From assembly GCA_033980235.1 (NCBI GenBank), contig CM067068.1:32273046-32337045 (forward strand): a stretch of DNA of 64,000 bases, written 5' to 3'. Below the pieces are notes generated by a model, which had not been told where the DNA came from, made no database searches, and worked only from the letters and a program-made list of their open reading frames with translations. The first letter of the stretch is position 1. Every line of letters starts with the position of its first letter. Made by a program: the position numbers and the translations under genes. Source of the DNA: Diadema setosum. Its lineage: Eukaryota; Echinodermata; Echinoidea; Diadematoida; Diadematidae. Positions 1 to 14,174 of this stretch are shown in pieces.

Positions 1-2186
1 ATCAAAATAAAATATATATTTTTTTGAAAATAAAATGAGCATTTTTTTTTTCAAATGATAATACGGCCAAGCTGTCTCACACTTTGTGGCAAGGCATGAC
101 AAAAGCTACAAGAGCACAGCAAAAACATTCTGGTTTCATGCGTGCAATGGGAAGGACAGAAATCACAATGTCGTATACACAGCTCCTACAGGCCACATTC
201 TATTTATCAATCGCTAAATTGCTAGAGTCAAGATATAAATAAAGAAATATATGAGAGAATATCCCAACGTTTTTCTATGATTTATTGCTCATTCACTCCA
301 ACAGCGCCAAAAATATACGAACTTGAGCTTTGTCATTTATAAAAATCCTTAAAATTGCCGGTTTAAAACCATAACCATGGAAACGATAGGTACCTTTCTT
401 TCATGCCCATGGTGACGAACTTTGTGGCGCGAGCGGGCTCTAGATTCTGACAACTGGAGAAAAGAAACGACGACGGGCTCAAAAAAAAAAAAAAAGATGA
501 TAATATGCTCGCAGAGGGATGTGGGTAGCATTTCAGTTGGACATCGATTTTGATAGCCCGATGATGATAGCGACGATGATGGCGATGATGACAATGGAGA
601 AGCAAAATGATTCTGTCATGCTCATGGACAATCATGGTTGTGGTGTTGCGAGGAAATTATGCTTTCTATATGATAGGCTGCATGCAAGACAAGGGATAGG
701 AAAAACCCGAAAGAATAATGCCTCCGGCACCACTTCGTGCCGGAGGCATAAAAAGCCCATATTTGACGCAAAGATTTCTTGAAGGATATACATAAGCATT
801 AATTTAACGGCCGATATGTTTCGTGGAGGATGAAAAAAAAAAAAGATAGTCTACGCTGGTAAAATATATTACTAGTTCACTGCACTAAATCTCTCTACGG
901 ATTCTATATTTGAATTTACATATTCACATGAAGCAACAGTCCGCCATTTCTCCTGAGCATCTATTCAAACGTTTGAAGATTTTGCAAATTTCTTATTGTA
1001 TGTCCGATTTAAGTAATATCAGTTGCCATTTTGTCTTTGTGTCGATTAAGTTGCGTTTTATCAATCAATCAATTTCTTTTTGTATATTTTCATAGCCCGC
1101 GCCACTTTTTGAAATTTCTTTTGCTGGGTGTTCTCTTTATTCTCTGAGGAAGACCTTTTGAGTATCATTTAAATACCATCCTATTTATATCCTAATGTGA
1201 TATTTCTTGTATAAATCAAGATCTTCAACAGTTGAGGTAGTGTCTCTGTAGCGAGAAAAGGTCTGATTCTACAAACTTCATACAGAGTAACATACAAAGC
1301 ACTTGGGGTTAAAAAAAGCAACATGCTACTTAGATCTTTCAGTAACTATAATGTGGGGAGGGGGAGATAACGTGGTTACATCCGTCTGCATATTCTAGGT
1401 TTTCTCACAACTAAATGAGCAATAGTATTTCAATTAAGAAAGACGTTTGGAAAGTTTGCAAAGATTTGAACACTTTTGTTACAGATTGACCCAGGTTGTG
1501 TAGAAGACAAAAGCTGTAGCTAAATCAAAGTTTCTTGATAATGAAAATTACTATTCATAACAAAGAAAACTAATAAGAGAAATACATGTAACAGCAAGGA
1601 GTAATTCAATGGCAAGAAATAACTGTACTTCAAAATATTACGACTGTAAAAAGTAACGTAAACATTAAAAGAAATGGAAAACAAATAAATTGAAAAAAGG
1701 CAATCTTAATTACAATGAAATATTTGAATTGATCTTCATCATTTCAAAATTCTAAGGCATGTTCTGGATACAAGAGTAATTTCACATGTGCCATATATCA
1801 CGCCTGAATGAGTGGCACACTGTTTCCTGTTGCTCTGCGTGATTCGTCATACAGCATGACCCGACAAGGACAAATGATTGACCTTGTATGAAGGCAGATT
1901 CCTCGATTATCTCCTCGCATATTCATTCAGGAAATGAAGTATCTACTTGATAAGGCAATTTACGAAAACAAACGTAAGGAAATTTCCATTTAGATGCTTC
2001 AAAAATCTTGACATATTTTCAGTATATAGGTCCTATATCCGAAATCTTAATCTTGTACGCTATTTTGCCGAGCTGGACAAGTTCCAACCGTTTCAGTCAA
2101 GAAGTGATATGGACAGCTTTTTTGCGTTTCTCGTAAAAACAAAATGATTACGAAATAATAATAAAAAGTTATAGCAACAAACACTA
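1..2186. other. gene-free AT-rich stretch
   Basis: I see no supportable gene here. Open frames are short, overlap poly-A or GAT-rich simple sequence and have no recognisable domain. The only distinct structure is the GC-rich hairpin at 719-748, annotated separately. Confidence 0.5.
719..748. repeat. GC-rich perfect hairpin, copy 1
   Basis: Two perfect 12-bp arms (TGCCTCCGGCAC and its complement) surround a 6-base loop, followed by a short A-run. An almost identical hairpin lies at 53111-53140, at the end of a TGACCT-type repeat. The match between distant sites marks this as the end of a dispersed repeat rather than a terminator. Confidence 0.7.
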
Positions 2187-2498
2187 CTACATCGGAAGTA
2201 ATAGCCTTTGGTAATCTATGTAGGCAGGGGGGATAGGAAATATAAGGGAGTGTTTACGGGAATCAGCGAGCCTATCCTCGACTTCCTTCAGCCGGGCGTC
2301 CAGGGAGCGCAGCTGGTCGATAAGTCGCTCCATCTGGTCCGTCACGCTGGCGTTGAAGTAGTCGAAGGTCTTGAAGAGGAGGTCGCGCTGGATGTTGGCC
2401 AGGTCGTCGAGCGTGTTGACCATGCTGTAGGGCCGGACCTCGCCCACGGACAGGGCGAGGAACAGCAGGAGGCCGAGGACCTTCATCGTCGACGCCAT
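2187..2498 (-). CDS. small secreted coiled-coil protein (or first exon of a longer one)
   Basis: The frame encodes 103 residues. The ATG sits in a good eukaryotic context (AAGATGG). Residues about 1-24 form a signal peptide with a Leu-rich core (VLGLLLFLALSVG). Residues about 30-80 are charged and heptad-like (DQMERLIDQL, LDARLKEVEDRL), as in a coiled coil. An NAS N-glycosylation sequon is present. GC content is much higher from about 2272 to 2498 than in the surroundings, which supports real coding. The last 20-odd residues look less coding-like, and a possible donor (CCC|GTAAAC, exon end at 2258) lies just before them. This could therefore be the first exon of a larger secreted protein, for example one with a coiled coil followed by a C1q or fibrinogen-like domain. 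I do not recognise the family. Confidence 0.5.
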   Translation of the reverse strand: MASTMKVLGLLLFLALSVGEVRPYSMVNTLDDLANIQRDLLFKTFDYFNASVTDQMERLIDQLRSLDARLKEVEDRLADSRKHSLIFPIPPAYIDYQRLLLPM

Positions 2499-3805
2499 CT
2501 TGGAATCCTATCAGTGTATCATCACAAAAACAACAACAACAACACATATTATATCAAACAAAGAACTTTCTGGTCCAAAAAAAAAAAAGGAGCATATTCA
2601 ATTCACGAAATCTATAGGCCCTACGTATTGAAATTACATTATTACGGACCTAAAAACTCAGTACATCCTGTTTTCCAACAATAAGTGCTTTTGAACCTTA
2701 AAAACATACACTTGTAGTGATGAACTTACTTTTTTCTTTTAACGCAGCTTGGGACTTCTTTTTCGCAAAAGCACTGAAGAATTAGCTTCCGCTGCTTTCA
2801 AGAATCTTAGGAAGCTTAATCGTAGGAAGCCACATGAAAATTTCCCACGAAGTTCTATTTATAATACATTCAACTTTCTGTTACAAATAAACGGAAGCAA
2901 AAAATAACTTGGATGCAAAGTTCGTACTATCCTGTACATTACTTTAAAAAATGCAACAGAAACTTTACTCGTGTGCAAATGCAATATGTGTGGTGCAAAC
3001 CGATGCAAGACGAGAAAAGGGATTTTGTTGTTGTTATGTTGTTGTTTTACAACGCAATTATAATCTATTTCAATTGGGGAGCAAGCCGGGAGTGGGTTAT
3101 TATTGCATCTATTCATGACCTACGGCCACACAAGACAGTGACCCAGCTTTTGTCACTAACCTGGCCTCCATTCCCAGCTATTGGGCTCTATAGAGATGCC
3201 ACGACGAGATTTAGATTGTTTCTTCTGGGAAATATAAGGGCAATATTACAGTGTTTTCCTTCATTGAACTGACATATATTCTTATTTCAATTTGAAGAAA
3301 AAAAAAAATCGGTAACCATGTCAGATGAATACATCCTGAATAAAACATCTGAACAAATCTGATTAAATTCAATCTCGGGACACATTTCTCTAATCTGATC
3401 AGAAACTCCACAGGAAATTGAGTTGTCAGTTTTGGGTCAAATTCGTTAGTATATCGTATTTCTGAGCAAACCATCATTTTCTGTGTCTCTGATCAGGGTC
3501 ATTTAATTGCTAGGCGACTGTGAACCGACGTGCATTTTATCCTTGAAATGTCTGGATTTATTTCAGAGAAACGTTGCAAAAATCGTCAGACGAGACGCTC
3601 CGTACCATACGTATCAGAATTCGCCATGACAGGAAGTACCAGTTCTCACAGCTATGCTAAAAAGTAGTAGCTGTATGGTAACCAGGCTTCATTGGATTGA
3701 CACACCTACATTACTGTAACAGATTTATGATACAATAAACTAGCCTCGAAACCTATAGAAGTCGCACCTTCGTCACTTTTTGTGATTTTGCACAACGAAA
3801 GTAAA
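2499..3805. other. no gene seen
   Basis: This is AT-rich sequence upstream of the minus-strand coiled-coil gene and may contain its promoter. I could not place a convincing TATA box. Open frames run through low-complexity A and GTT tracts and show no domain. Confidence 0.4.
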
Positions 3806-4063
3806 TATATGAAGGGTTTGTTTGCAAAAACCGATAAGTCAATTTTAGAAGATTTTGAAGTACGATCTCTGTCATAAAGTACAAAATAAAACCTTTTAAA
3901 TGATATCTTGATCACTCCATATAAAGGTGTATTTTTGAAGTTATGGTCAAAAGAAGCAAGAATTTTCTTATTATTCTCTTTATTTTTCTTGACCTTTAAT
4001 CGCAAATATCTCCATTTGGCAAATATGGACTTATCGGTTTTTGCAAACAAACTCTTCATATAG
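3806..4063. repeat. foldback element with 35-bp arms
   Basis: The segment near 3806-3841 (ATGAAGGGTTTGTTTGC... ) recurs inverted near 4026-4063 and shares the core GACTTATCGGTTTTTGC. It looks like a MITE or foldback element. I saw no clear target duplication. Confidence 0.55.
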
Positions 4064-7000
4064 AACCCTAGTATCATGTATTTTTTTCTACATGTAACAC
4101 TATATAGGAAGGTAAGTACTTGTCTTTACCAAGGTTAAAATGAGTGGAAAGCTTATGTGGTCAATGGGGATTATCAATCATAGATTATTAGGAGCAAAAG
4201 TGGAAATAGTGCATGCGTTTGTGTCATTGAACAATTGATTTGGTTGACTGTCGTAATTGTAACTGAAAATAGTTTGCGAACTTTTTATTATCTATCAATG
4301 AAAAGGAAAGACACGCTCCAGGTTGCTTATATTTTTGAAGTCTATTTTGTTTCAATTACAAGACCAATCAAGAATACAATACGAGACAGCATTAACGACA
4401 CAAAACTAGAAACCACGATGTATACCTGCAAGTTGCAAGGGAACACACAACATTATGTGAAAAGAGGCTGGAAAAGAGACCAGGGGAAAGATATGAATTG
4501 GCTGTTTTTGTTGTATAATAACTTGGTGATGAGTACAGACAGTTTTGGGGGTACTGATATCAACCACCCATCTCTAGTAATAGCTAGAACTTACGAGCAA
4601 AGCAAAACGCCAATAAAGTATGACATGTTATCGTGCTATAGTAACTGGATATGAAAGAAACACTTCAATGTAAATCAAGCAATATCTACTATTCCTATAT
4701 GCCATTTCTAATGGTACGGATAGGTCCCGTTTAATGTTATCTTTTTACGACAAGCTGATAAGAAATATTTGAGGAAACTGTAGACTGAACAACTATTCTA
4801 GTCTCGATGACCTCTTGCCGTGTTTAATGCGTACATGACGACATGATTCCAAGATTATTGTAATAGAGTCTCTCTGAATACTTCGGTTCTCTTTTCGCGC
4901 GTCTAATCCAATGCCAAAGACCGCATGCGTGCAGCAATCTCAGATACATTCTGTGTTGCCTAAATGCCGTCAAAACATTTATCAGAAGTATCGTTTCCCA
5001 CCGTCTCCATGGCAACGCTGTATGCACTTCATGATCTCTGTCTGTTTGCGAACTGGTATGACGGCAGTTCGCAGGCGTGTAATTGATGAAGATCTTTTGT
5101 TTCTTCAAGCAAAGGTTAGGGGCACCTTGACACCAGCGAAAATGAGACAACAAATCCCCTATGAGGGTAAAGGGGCTGTCGTTGGCCTACCATGACATAT
5201 GAGTTATGCAAGATTTAGGCTGTGTGGATTGCAATAAAAGAAGAGGAATTATACATAGCAAGTGTTTCTCAGCTCTTTTCACGCGTCAGATAAAACGTTG
5301 CTGTGGTAACGGCAGTTTCTCATATTTAGGGTTGCTTGTAAACAGCTTTATTTCCCTGTCTGGGTTTGTACAAGAGGGAATATTCACTCCCTCCTCTATT
5401 AGAGAAGAGAGTAATGGTGGAGAGAGGATATTAGATTCACAAGATCATTTTCCCTTGTCCGTCCTCATTATAGAACTAAAAAAGGAATTAAACATTAGGC
5501 CTACCTAAAACAGTACAGGTTTGCGCGTATAATGAACACAAAAATGTATAACTTTAATGATTGCCTATTAACCTCTTATGCACCAATAAAACATCTTCCT
5601 CGTTTTATGTCACCTATATCATAAGGAAATTCCTGCTGAAGTACGGCTGCAAATGACGTTGACCGAAAGATCGGTATGTATCTGGTCGTCGGGGATATGT
5701 TCCGCGGAGTCTACGTCTGGCTTCACGGAATCCCCTTCTATACCGTACGATATCCGATGTCAAATAATGATAGAAAAAAAATCCTCCGGACAGACGGATT
5801 TTTCTGTCTACAAATAATGACATTGATGCCAAAATTTTAGTGACCTATGACCCCTGACCTTCCGGTTTTGCCTGAAATGTCCGAGGAGCAACAAGACTTC
5901 ACGAAGCATACTTGGGCAAGGTATTACACCATCCCCCAAACGAGGTTGGTGTATTAACGTGTAGTCCAACGACACTGAACAATCCTGAACATCATGAAAA
6001 GGGAAGTTGTGGAATTGGAAGTTTCGCAAAATTCATGGAGCCATGATAAGACTGCCGCACCTTTGATCTGACACCAAACTAGGAGATCTGCTGAATTTTA
6101 TGACGATTACTTAAGCAAATGAGATATTTGTATGACGATGAGGTAATCACCAAATCTACTTTGCACTATGCTCTGTTTCGTTAAAACATGTGCAACTTGA
6201 AAATTTCATCATCTTCTAAATAATAGTAATAATAATCTAGTTGTTTTATTAGTTTTACTTTACTGACGGAGTCGTTGGAATCAAGTTCAACATGGGAGTA
6301 GAGTTTCCACATAATATTCACTGACTTTCTGTTTGGTCTGATTTGTACGAAAACTTCAACTGCTCTGTTATGCCAGATTTATGAAAGTTTAACCGGAACA
6401 TGAAGATGACCTCCTCTACCACTGGCATCATTGGACTTCAAAGTGGGAGGTGCAGAGTCAGACAGAGGTCAAAAACTGTGACGCTCGACACAATTTCGCC
6501 TTCCGCAATAGACTGTACTATTAGAAAGAAGCATTCAAAAGGAATCTAGGCTTCACATCTGCACATGGGTGTGTGTCTTTTATACCTCCGACAAAAGTCA
6601 AACATGATGCAATAGTGCAAGTTAATACTTTATTACACGAAATGACAATTTTTCTTTATCATCATTTGATATCAATGTCTTTTTATACTCTGCTGAGTGA
6701 GATGTACGTGTCTGTGTTATATCAATTTGTGTGACGAGATTTCCTGGAGACAGACTGCCTGATTTTGTTTTGGTTGCTCGTTTCTTTTTCTTCTTGTCGA
6801 GATTATTTCTCTCCAAAGATTCTAATTGTCATACTTGTATACAGCCGTTTCCTATGTCTGCTTATCTTACAGTTTATGGTAATATTATTTCTAATCAATT
6901 GCATATAATCTATTTATATCTTTTTAAACAAGGATACGTGAATTCTTCGTTGACTTTGATGTCAACTTTTTATCAAATCCTTAAATCTGTCTTTAGCATC

Positions 7001-10000
7001 ATCAAGACATTAATTTCTGTCATAAATTAAGGTTTTAAAACCATTTACTGGATTACCGAACATTTGATTTTTAAGTAAAACCATGTAACTCTTTGGTACA
7101 ACCTACAACTATAGATGAGATGATCTGAAATAGAATAAAAAACTCTAAGAATCTTATTCTTTTTAATTGTTTTGAACATTTCTGTTACTTGTGTAACAAG
7201 GACTTTTCATGTAATGAATCGACGACTGATTACTCTATACCTCCTACGTTTATTGATCTCGCACGAAAAAGGAGAAAGTACCTCAAACAAGTCAGTCATT
7301 TCAAATCGTTTAAAAACGCCCTTTGAACAGGTGGATGCAAGAACAGGGTCTTGGGACCCACTGATTGACGAGAGAGGTGAGGGCGAGGTTGCCCGTCCGA
7401 AGCTGTGGGCGCACGCTGGCTCGAATGTTGATGGCAATACTTTCACGTCAATTTTTTTTCCATCATCATTGTGTGAGTGCGAATGTGTGTTTTACTTTTA
7501 TGGGGTTCAAACGCTCAAAATGTTACTTGGTTGGTTCCAAAATACTATCAGTGTCCTGTGTAAAAATAACAACCCCTCTGAATTGAATAAAGAGAAAAAC
7601 GCTTGAAAAAATGATCAAAGACTGATAATTTGTGGATGATCAAATTGACTTATTTCCAATAAACAGCAGTGTGAAAGTTTCCTATTTCTAATGCGGAAGA
7701 ATCTGAAATGAGGGGAAACACGAGAAACTTTAACTTTGATTACAGTTTGAACACTCATGTGTGCGCAAACTTTCTTATAAAATTCATACATATATTAGTC
7801 GTTTGAAACAGGACGTACACGTCCAAGAAAGGCGCTTCAGAACCGATGCAGGTCCATGCTTGCACGAAAGAAATGCTCGGCGCCTGAACTAAACAAAAAT
7901 GCTCGCTTTTAAGGCTGTCAGGTCCCTGACCTTTAATTTGACCCTTTGACCCCAAATCGACACCACGTGACAAAAGGACGGAGCCAAGAGGTATATGGAA
8001 TCATCTTTTCCAAACCTGCCACGAAATTATAATAAACGATTCCACAGGCGGCAAGCCTCGAAAAGTTTACGACCCTTTTAGGGCGAGGAAGTTGGGTGAT
8101 TTATAAGTGAACCAACAGACAGATATGGCACTTAGCTTTGGAAATGACTCGCGGAGGAAGAGAATCAAATGTCGCAACTTTTAAAACTCGTCTTTGATTC
8201 AAAATCAAACAGAGACACATTAGACAGCCATAGAGTCGCGTCATTTAAAGAGAGCTAAACTGTAAACATACTGAATATTTTTAAATGCTTTATTTCAGTT
8301 CGGGATGGAATTCGGTGGCAAAAATATGTCAGGGAAAGTGATACCTAAGCCCTTCTCACGCAATGCAGTTAGTTGACAGATTTCTGCTGATTCAAAGTGA
8401 CAGAAGCGATAATAAGAAAGACGGAATGTTTTGAAAGTCAATGCAGTCATGATATAAATAAAATTCACTTGTAGATTCTGAGGAAATTATAAGCCTACGC
8501 TCTCTGTGAGGAATGAATACTAGAGATACATTACTTTTTTTTAAGGGAGAGAACGTCAACAGAGGAGGAACATTGGTCCTACGTGATTAACAGTAATCAA
8601 AAAGAATTAGACGTTGCACTGGTGTCATTGTAATGGAGGTATTGTTGATTGATGCATATAACACTTTGGGAATAAAGCAGAACTGAACTGAACTGAAGTG
8701 AAATCCCTCATCAAAAAAAAAAAAAAAAAATCATAATCGCGTTATACTCAAAGCATAATACATCTCCTCTCACAGTCTCCTACTGTTCAATAAGGATGTG
8801 ATGACCCCTCCAAATAAACCAATTTAGTTCGAAGCCAAATCTGTATTCAATGTCTGCCAAAAGAAGAAACAAGATTCGTCGTCATTATTACTTATGACTT
8901 GATGAAGACATAAAAGAATTAAACGAAACAAATCTTGATGTTTGTGAACAATGGTGTGCGTATTTGCATATGCTTTTATTAAAATACCCTTAAACGGTAA
9001 TGGAGAACACAAGCGACAGACAAAGCAATGACCAGCCAACCAAACAAATAAACACAACGGAAAAAAGGCCAAAAGAATTACTAACATACCATTCTATAGG
9101 TAAGAATGCTCCGTTTTTCATTTTGCTCTCCTGTTTGTTTGTTTTTTTTTCTCACTTTCAGACAATCTGGCACCCAAATAACAAATAATAAAGACATAAC
9201 TGTAAGTCTGTTGCTAGAGCTCTGTAACAATGGTAACTGGAAAGGTCACGCCCCGACTGTAACAACTCTGCGAAAATCCGTAGGACATCGAGGTACTATT
9301 ACTTGGGGGAATCAGCATGGGTCAATATCCTACTGAAAACGCCATGTATCAATTTAATGCCGCGCAGATGCAACTTTCTCCTTGTCTATCGTATTACTAT
9401 CATAATCGTCTTCTATGATTAATCGGTTTATCTTCGACAGGGGTTGCCCGTGTGAACCTTGCGTGCAAAAGACTGCCCCCCTTGTTTTTTATCTTATTTT
9501 TTTTTTTATTATTTTTTGTTTTGGTTCTCGCACGATTACAACTTCTGGCATAGTCGCTGGGTTCTGACAGGTTAAACGTCTCCTCTGTAAATGCAGGAAA
9601 GAAACGTGCGCAATCGAACAAGAAAGCGCGATCTTCGTGCGTAGGCCTAACTGATATATTGTGGCACCAGAGATAATGGTGGTGGGCCATCACGCTGACT
9701 GCTCTTGCAACATTAAACTATGCCTTGGGCAGGGCAAACAAACACATTATCATTGTTTACCAAGCATCATCTGACACAGTGGGGAAACGTGTCTGTCTAA
9801 ACGGATGACAACAACCCAACAAAACCTCACATCAGATCTTTGGCTATGTGCCCGAGATTGTGAGCCCAGGAAGGCGCGGCTCCCATCTTACCCTCCACAA
9901 CTTTGTGGTTCCGTTCCTACTGGTCCGCGGCTAGCGGGCGCCATGGCTGATGTGGATGTTCATCTTCTCTTTTCACTGAACTTTCCCGTCGTTCCTGAAT

Positions 10001-11052
10001 GCTGACTGCCAGACTGGACCACTCCTACCCGGATCATGGGCTAATATTTTTTGAAAAAGTAACTGAGAACACATCTGTTCTCAAAAAGTTCTTGTCTCAT
10101 ATTTTTCGCTCGAGAAAAACAAAACAGATTGCAAAAGAATTAGTTTTCTAGTTCTCAGTATTGACCTTACCACAACATTTATGACTTGAAGTGTCATTGA
10201 GGTCAAAGCAAAAGTTTTATCATCAGAAATACTTCCATAAGTTGTCTAATACTTCTGCAAAGACTCCTGGAACAGCCAAACTCCATGCTGATTTCTCGAG
10301 CACTCTTAACAGCGACAGCCTCATTCACATTTTTTCAGTTCGAAGTTGAACTTGTACTTCTCAATTATTGATATACATGTAGTAGTTCTTTCTTGGGACT
10401 CGATACTTGAGCAGTCCAACAGCTCACCAAAATGGACGGATGGGAAATGTTTGCAGTCTGGAAAGAGACTATTAAAGGAGCTTCTTATTCCTCGGCAGAT
10501 GTTGCAACGGCATCCCACACGGAGGGGCAGTTTCGTTACAAAGTATCTGTGTCAGGAAGGATATATCTCATAGTGAAAGGATCCTACTCTTAATTTGCAC
10601 TTTTCAAACCGGTACGGTTGACATACACAAACTTAGTGTCACTGAGAATGTTCCATAACCTTTCCAAAAAAAAAAAATAAATAAATAAATGTCATACTAC
10701 TTCAGAGAGAAATCCGTAAACGCGCGTAAGTCAAACTGATACGTGCGGAAGTGCAGGATCACAAGTTGTATCATGAGAACGTTGGAACACTTTTTTTTTG
10801 TTGTTGCGATTGATGTGCTTTTACTTCTGCTGTTAACCTTTTTCTGTGTCAATGAGTCAAATATGCACAGATTCCACACACATGCCGATGGACAGGATAT
10901 TTAACTGGCATGTAGAGGGTTAACAGGATCCTCGTGGTGAGGTGAGCAGGAAATTCTACGAGGACTTTCGATTATTTCTCGCATGCATTAAAGATTTATG
11001 CGTTAAATTGGGGCCATGGGGCCCCTAAATTTTTGGTCCTGGCAGAATCTTC
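4064..11052. other. gene-poor region with weak open frames only
   Basis: No recognisable gene is present. An ATG-started frame at 4911-5195 and a frame at 9805-10005 have no domain or splice support. A TGACC-type repeat fragment lies near 5845-5870 and another near 7915-7960. At 8655-8700 an AATAAA is followed by direct GAACT repeats, which resembles the 3' tail of a retroposon. A homopolymer A tract follows at about 8714-8730. Confidence 0.4.
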
Positions 11053-11059
11053 GTCAGAG

Positions 11060-11093
11060 CAAGGAGGTACTAGGCGAGCCTAGTACCTCCTTG
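11060..11093. mobile_element. palindromic mini-element, 34 bp, TSD GTCAGAG
   Basis: Two perfect 16-bp arms beginning CAAGGAGGTACTAGGC surround a 2-base centre. The direct repeat GTCAGAG abuts both ends (11053-11059 and 11094-11100) with 7 of 7 bases matching. The ends match the CARGGAG...CTCCYTG family seen elsewhere in the window. Confidence 0.8.
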
Positions 11094-11100
11094 GTCAGAG

Positions 11101-13602
11101 GCAAAATTACCCTTATTTCTTTTATGGTCTTGATTGTAATATAGACACATATAATTATGAAATTAGGCGTGGATAATATCAAATTTATTAATTAGCATGT
11201 CGTTCTTAAAAATCACTCAAGGACGTTTAAATATAATAAGACCGAAAGAGGTTATTGCGAATCTATCAAAATATCGAAACTTTCTGAACAAGACTGCATC
11301 ATCAGTCGAACTCTTTTATAGAACTCGAAAGTCCTATAAGATAACCGAGGAATCTGCCTTCGTGAAGTCATGATTGCGAAAGGCCTAAGCTCACAAGAAA
11401 TCAAGGTTTTTCCCCATTTCTCATTTATTTATTCATCATTTATTTTCAATTTTAGCTCGACGGTATTATTCGTTTTTGTAAGTTCGTTGTGCAATGTAAC
11501 ATTGGGGTAGTTTTGGAAGTATTTTCGTTATTTTACTTGATCAGTGAGGAAACAATGCTTATGTACAGAACAGAGCAGTAAAAATAGATTGCTCTACCTA
11601 GCACTGCTATCAGATGATCTAAACCAGGGACAGGTCGTATCATCGGTGGCATCCCGTGAACTAGACACCCACGAGTCGTACGGCCCACGAGCTAGAAATT
11701 AGAAAAAAAGTCCGCTAGTCTTATGCCCAGTCATACAGCCCAACGAGTACACATGTAAGTTACCAAGTACTCTTAAACCGGCTCACGAGCTAGACACGAA
11801 GTAAAACAGACACTCTAGCTAGACACTTATTTGCCCATAATAGTGTGTAGCTCGTGGACCGTAAAGCTCGTAGGCTTTATTCAGTGTTTAGCTCATCGGT
11901 TGTACGATTCGTGAGCTGTATGACTTGTTGGTTGTATGACTCGCGAGCAGTAGCTGTGACTCTTGCGCTGTGTGACTCGTGAGTGTCTCGCTCGTGGCAT
12001 GCATCCGTATCATCCACAACTGCTCGCACGCCAACGGCTCAGTGTGTTCTGCTTGGCTCAGTGCCGGAGTTCTTCTCATCTCGACTTCCCTTGGACACCT
12101 GGTCTATGACAGAAAGCACATCAATCAAAGCCTAAAACGGGGTCTCGAAAACAGACAAATGGCACAGAGAGAATCAGAGATGGGAGTGAACTCCAAAAAG
12201 ATCATCTTGGTATCACTTTAAGATTTAGAGGATTCTCGATTCTACGTGAAAAGGAGCGAAAGGTTAAAGCTAAAACAAACAGGGAGAGACTGCACGTCTC
12301 ATGGTTGCCGAGACAAAACCAAGCCTGGGGAAATCAAATCAAAATATACGGTGCCCCAATAAAACGTACGAATAGACGAAAAGTGGAACAAATTTAGGGC
12401 TCTGCTCGCTCCGCTTCTCAAGAAATCACTGCTCCCCCCCCCCCCAAAAAAAAAGAATAACCAAAACAAATCACGGCCCCTTGCTTCCATTTGGGTGAAG
12501 TTCATGGATCTGATCTTTGTCTTCTCTGAACAAAGAAATATTTTCCAATCTTACTGATTTCTTACTCCTATTCATTTCACAAAGCTACATTATCATCGGA
12601 CTTCATTTCTATCCTTCGTACCACAGATACACCGTATAGTATTATCACTGTAAAAACTTTCTACAAACTGTCCAAAGGTATGGCTGGATAATGACATTAT
12701 AACCAGAGTGCAGCGACCTTGACATTGACCTCTGACCTGCGTAATGACATTCATGTATAGATGTATGAATACAATGTCTTATATATACCTATCCTGTCCA
12801 CTAATTATTATGTACATTATCAAAGGATATTTTCAGAGAATTGTGCCTGAAAATGGCCAGTTTGTGTGTGTGTGTGTTTTTTTTTAATGGGGGGGGGGGG
12901 ATGCAAACTTCCAGTTAACATTGACTTTCTCCTTTCACCTACCACTTCAATATGATTATTGACTAAATATGTCTACCGTTCATTCTAAATCAAATTACCA
13001 TTGGATCATACCTTCGTGAAATTGCACTGTCACTTCAAGTCCAAGTTTAACGACCTTTGATCTTTGGCCTTGAGTGATTTGCCCACGATCTTATCATTTA
13101 TCAAATTCTTGAAAGTCTGTTCTTCAGTCGCTCTATAGCGACATTTTGGATGGACGGACCGACGGACAACCAGAAGATAATGCCCGGGCCATACTTCGTG
13201 TTGGAAGCTCAAACTGACTCGAATAAGCCATCACGGACGTGACATAAAACGTAACATAAAAACATTTCCAGTAAACAAATCCCATCAAGGTCTACCATCT
13301 CCGACTAAACGTGCTGTGGTTCATGGTGGGTCACGACTTTCTCATTCTGGGGAAAATTTATCAATGTCTTTAATAATTTTCAATAATTTTAGCCATATCA
13401 TGATCCTTTTTCGGCTACGAGAAATACCTCATTACTCAACAGAAGGCATGCTTTTGAAATTTTCGTTTGTTTTGTCCAGACATTAAATCTCCCAATGTTT
13501 CCATTAGCATCTATCCTGTCATACCTGATGTTGATTTGTGTCTTACGTCATAGAGCTAGTGCAATGTTATTACAACACAATAGCAAAAATGAAATAAAAA
13601 TA
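11101..13602. other. gene-free stretch with tandem and GACC-type repeats
   Basis: It holds the ACGAG/CTCGT array at 11640-12000. It also holds TGACC-rich repeat sequence at about 12710-13200, with a GGAC-rich end at 13150-13170, and short G and T homopolymers near 12880. A frame at 11979-12221 contains a hydrophobic stretch but starts at a non-ATG codon and has no clear homology. Confidence 0.4.
11640..12000. repeat. ACGAG/CTCGT inverted-tandem array
   Basis: The left half repeats forms of CACGAGCTAGA and CACGAGTCGTA. The right half repeats forms of GACTCGTGAG and TAGCTCGTGG. The two halves are therefore imperfect inverted repeats of one short unit. Confidence 0.55.
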
Positions 13603-14174
13603 TTAAAGGACAAGTTCACCTTGACTAACATAAGGATTGAGAGAATGTAGTAATATTAGTAGAACAAATCATTGAAAGTTTGAGGAAAATTGGACAATCC
13701 GTTCAAAAGTTATGAATTTTTGAAGTTTTTGAGCAGTCACCGCTGGATGAGAAGACCACTGCAGTGTATGATGTCACATGCGTACAACAGCATAAGGAAA
13801 ATTTAAAGAGAATTTCACAAAATTTCATCTTTTGCAAAAAGTATACATTCCCTTGACTCGTTACTGACATATATGTTATGGGTAATATTATTCCCATTGC
13901 CTTTAGAAAGAGGCAAGTCAAGTGCTCTTTTATTATGCGAAAAAAAGTGAAAACATGTTGAATTTTCTTTACATTTTCTTTATACTGTTGTACTCATATA
14001 TGACATCACGAGCCTTAGTAGTCTCCTCAACCAGCGGTTCCAACACGAAAATTTTAAAAATTCATAACTTTTGCATCGATTGTCCAATTTTCCTCAAACT
14101 TTCACTGATGAGGTCTACTAATATTGCTGCATTCTCTCAATCCTTATGTTTATGAATGTGAACTTGTCCTTTAA
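13603..14174. mobile_element. TTAA-flanked MITE with long TIRs
   Basis: It begins TTAA|AGGACAAGTTC and ends GAACTTGTCCT|TTAA. The arms extend about 130 bp inward and include the match between TTGAGGAAAATTGGACAAT and its complement near 14080. The TTAA duplication fits piggyBac- or Kolobok-type transposition. No transposase frame is present. Confidence 0.75.

Noticed and set aside
9805..10005. 66-residue frame with a good-context ATG at 9942
   Set aside because: GC content is slightly raised, but the frame is short, ends quickly and has no recognisable domain or clear splice donor.
11979..12221. 80-residue frame with a hydrophobic stretch
   Set aside because: It starts at a non-ATG codon at the edge of the ACGAG array and has no recognisable family.
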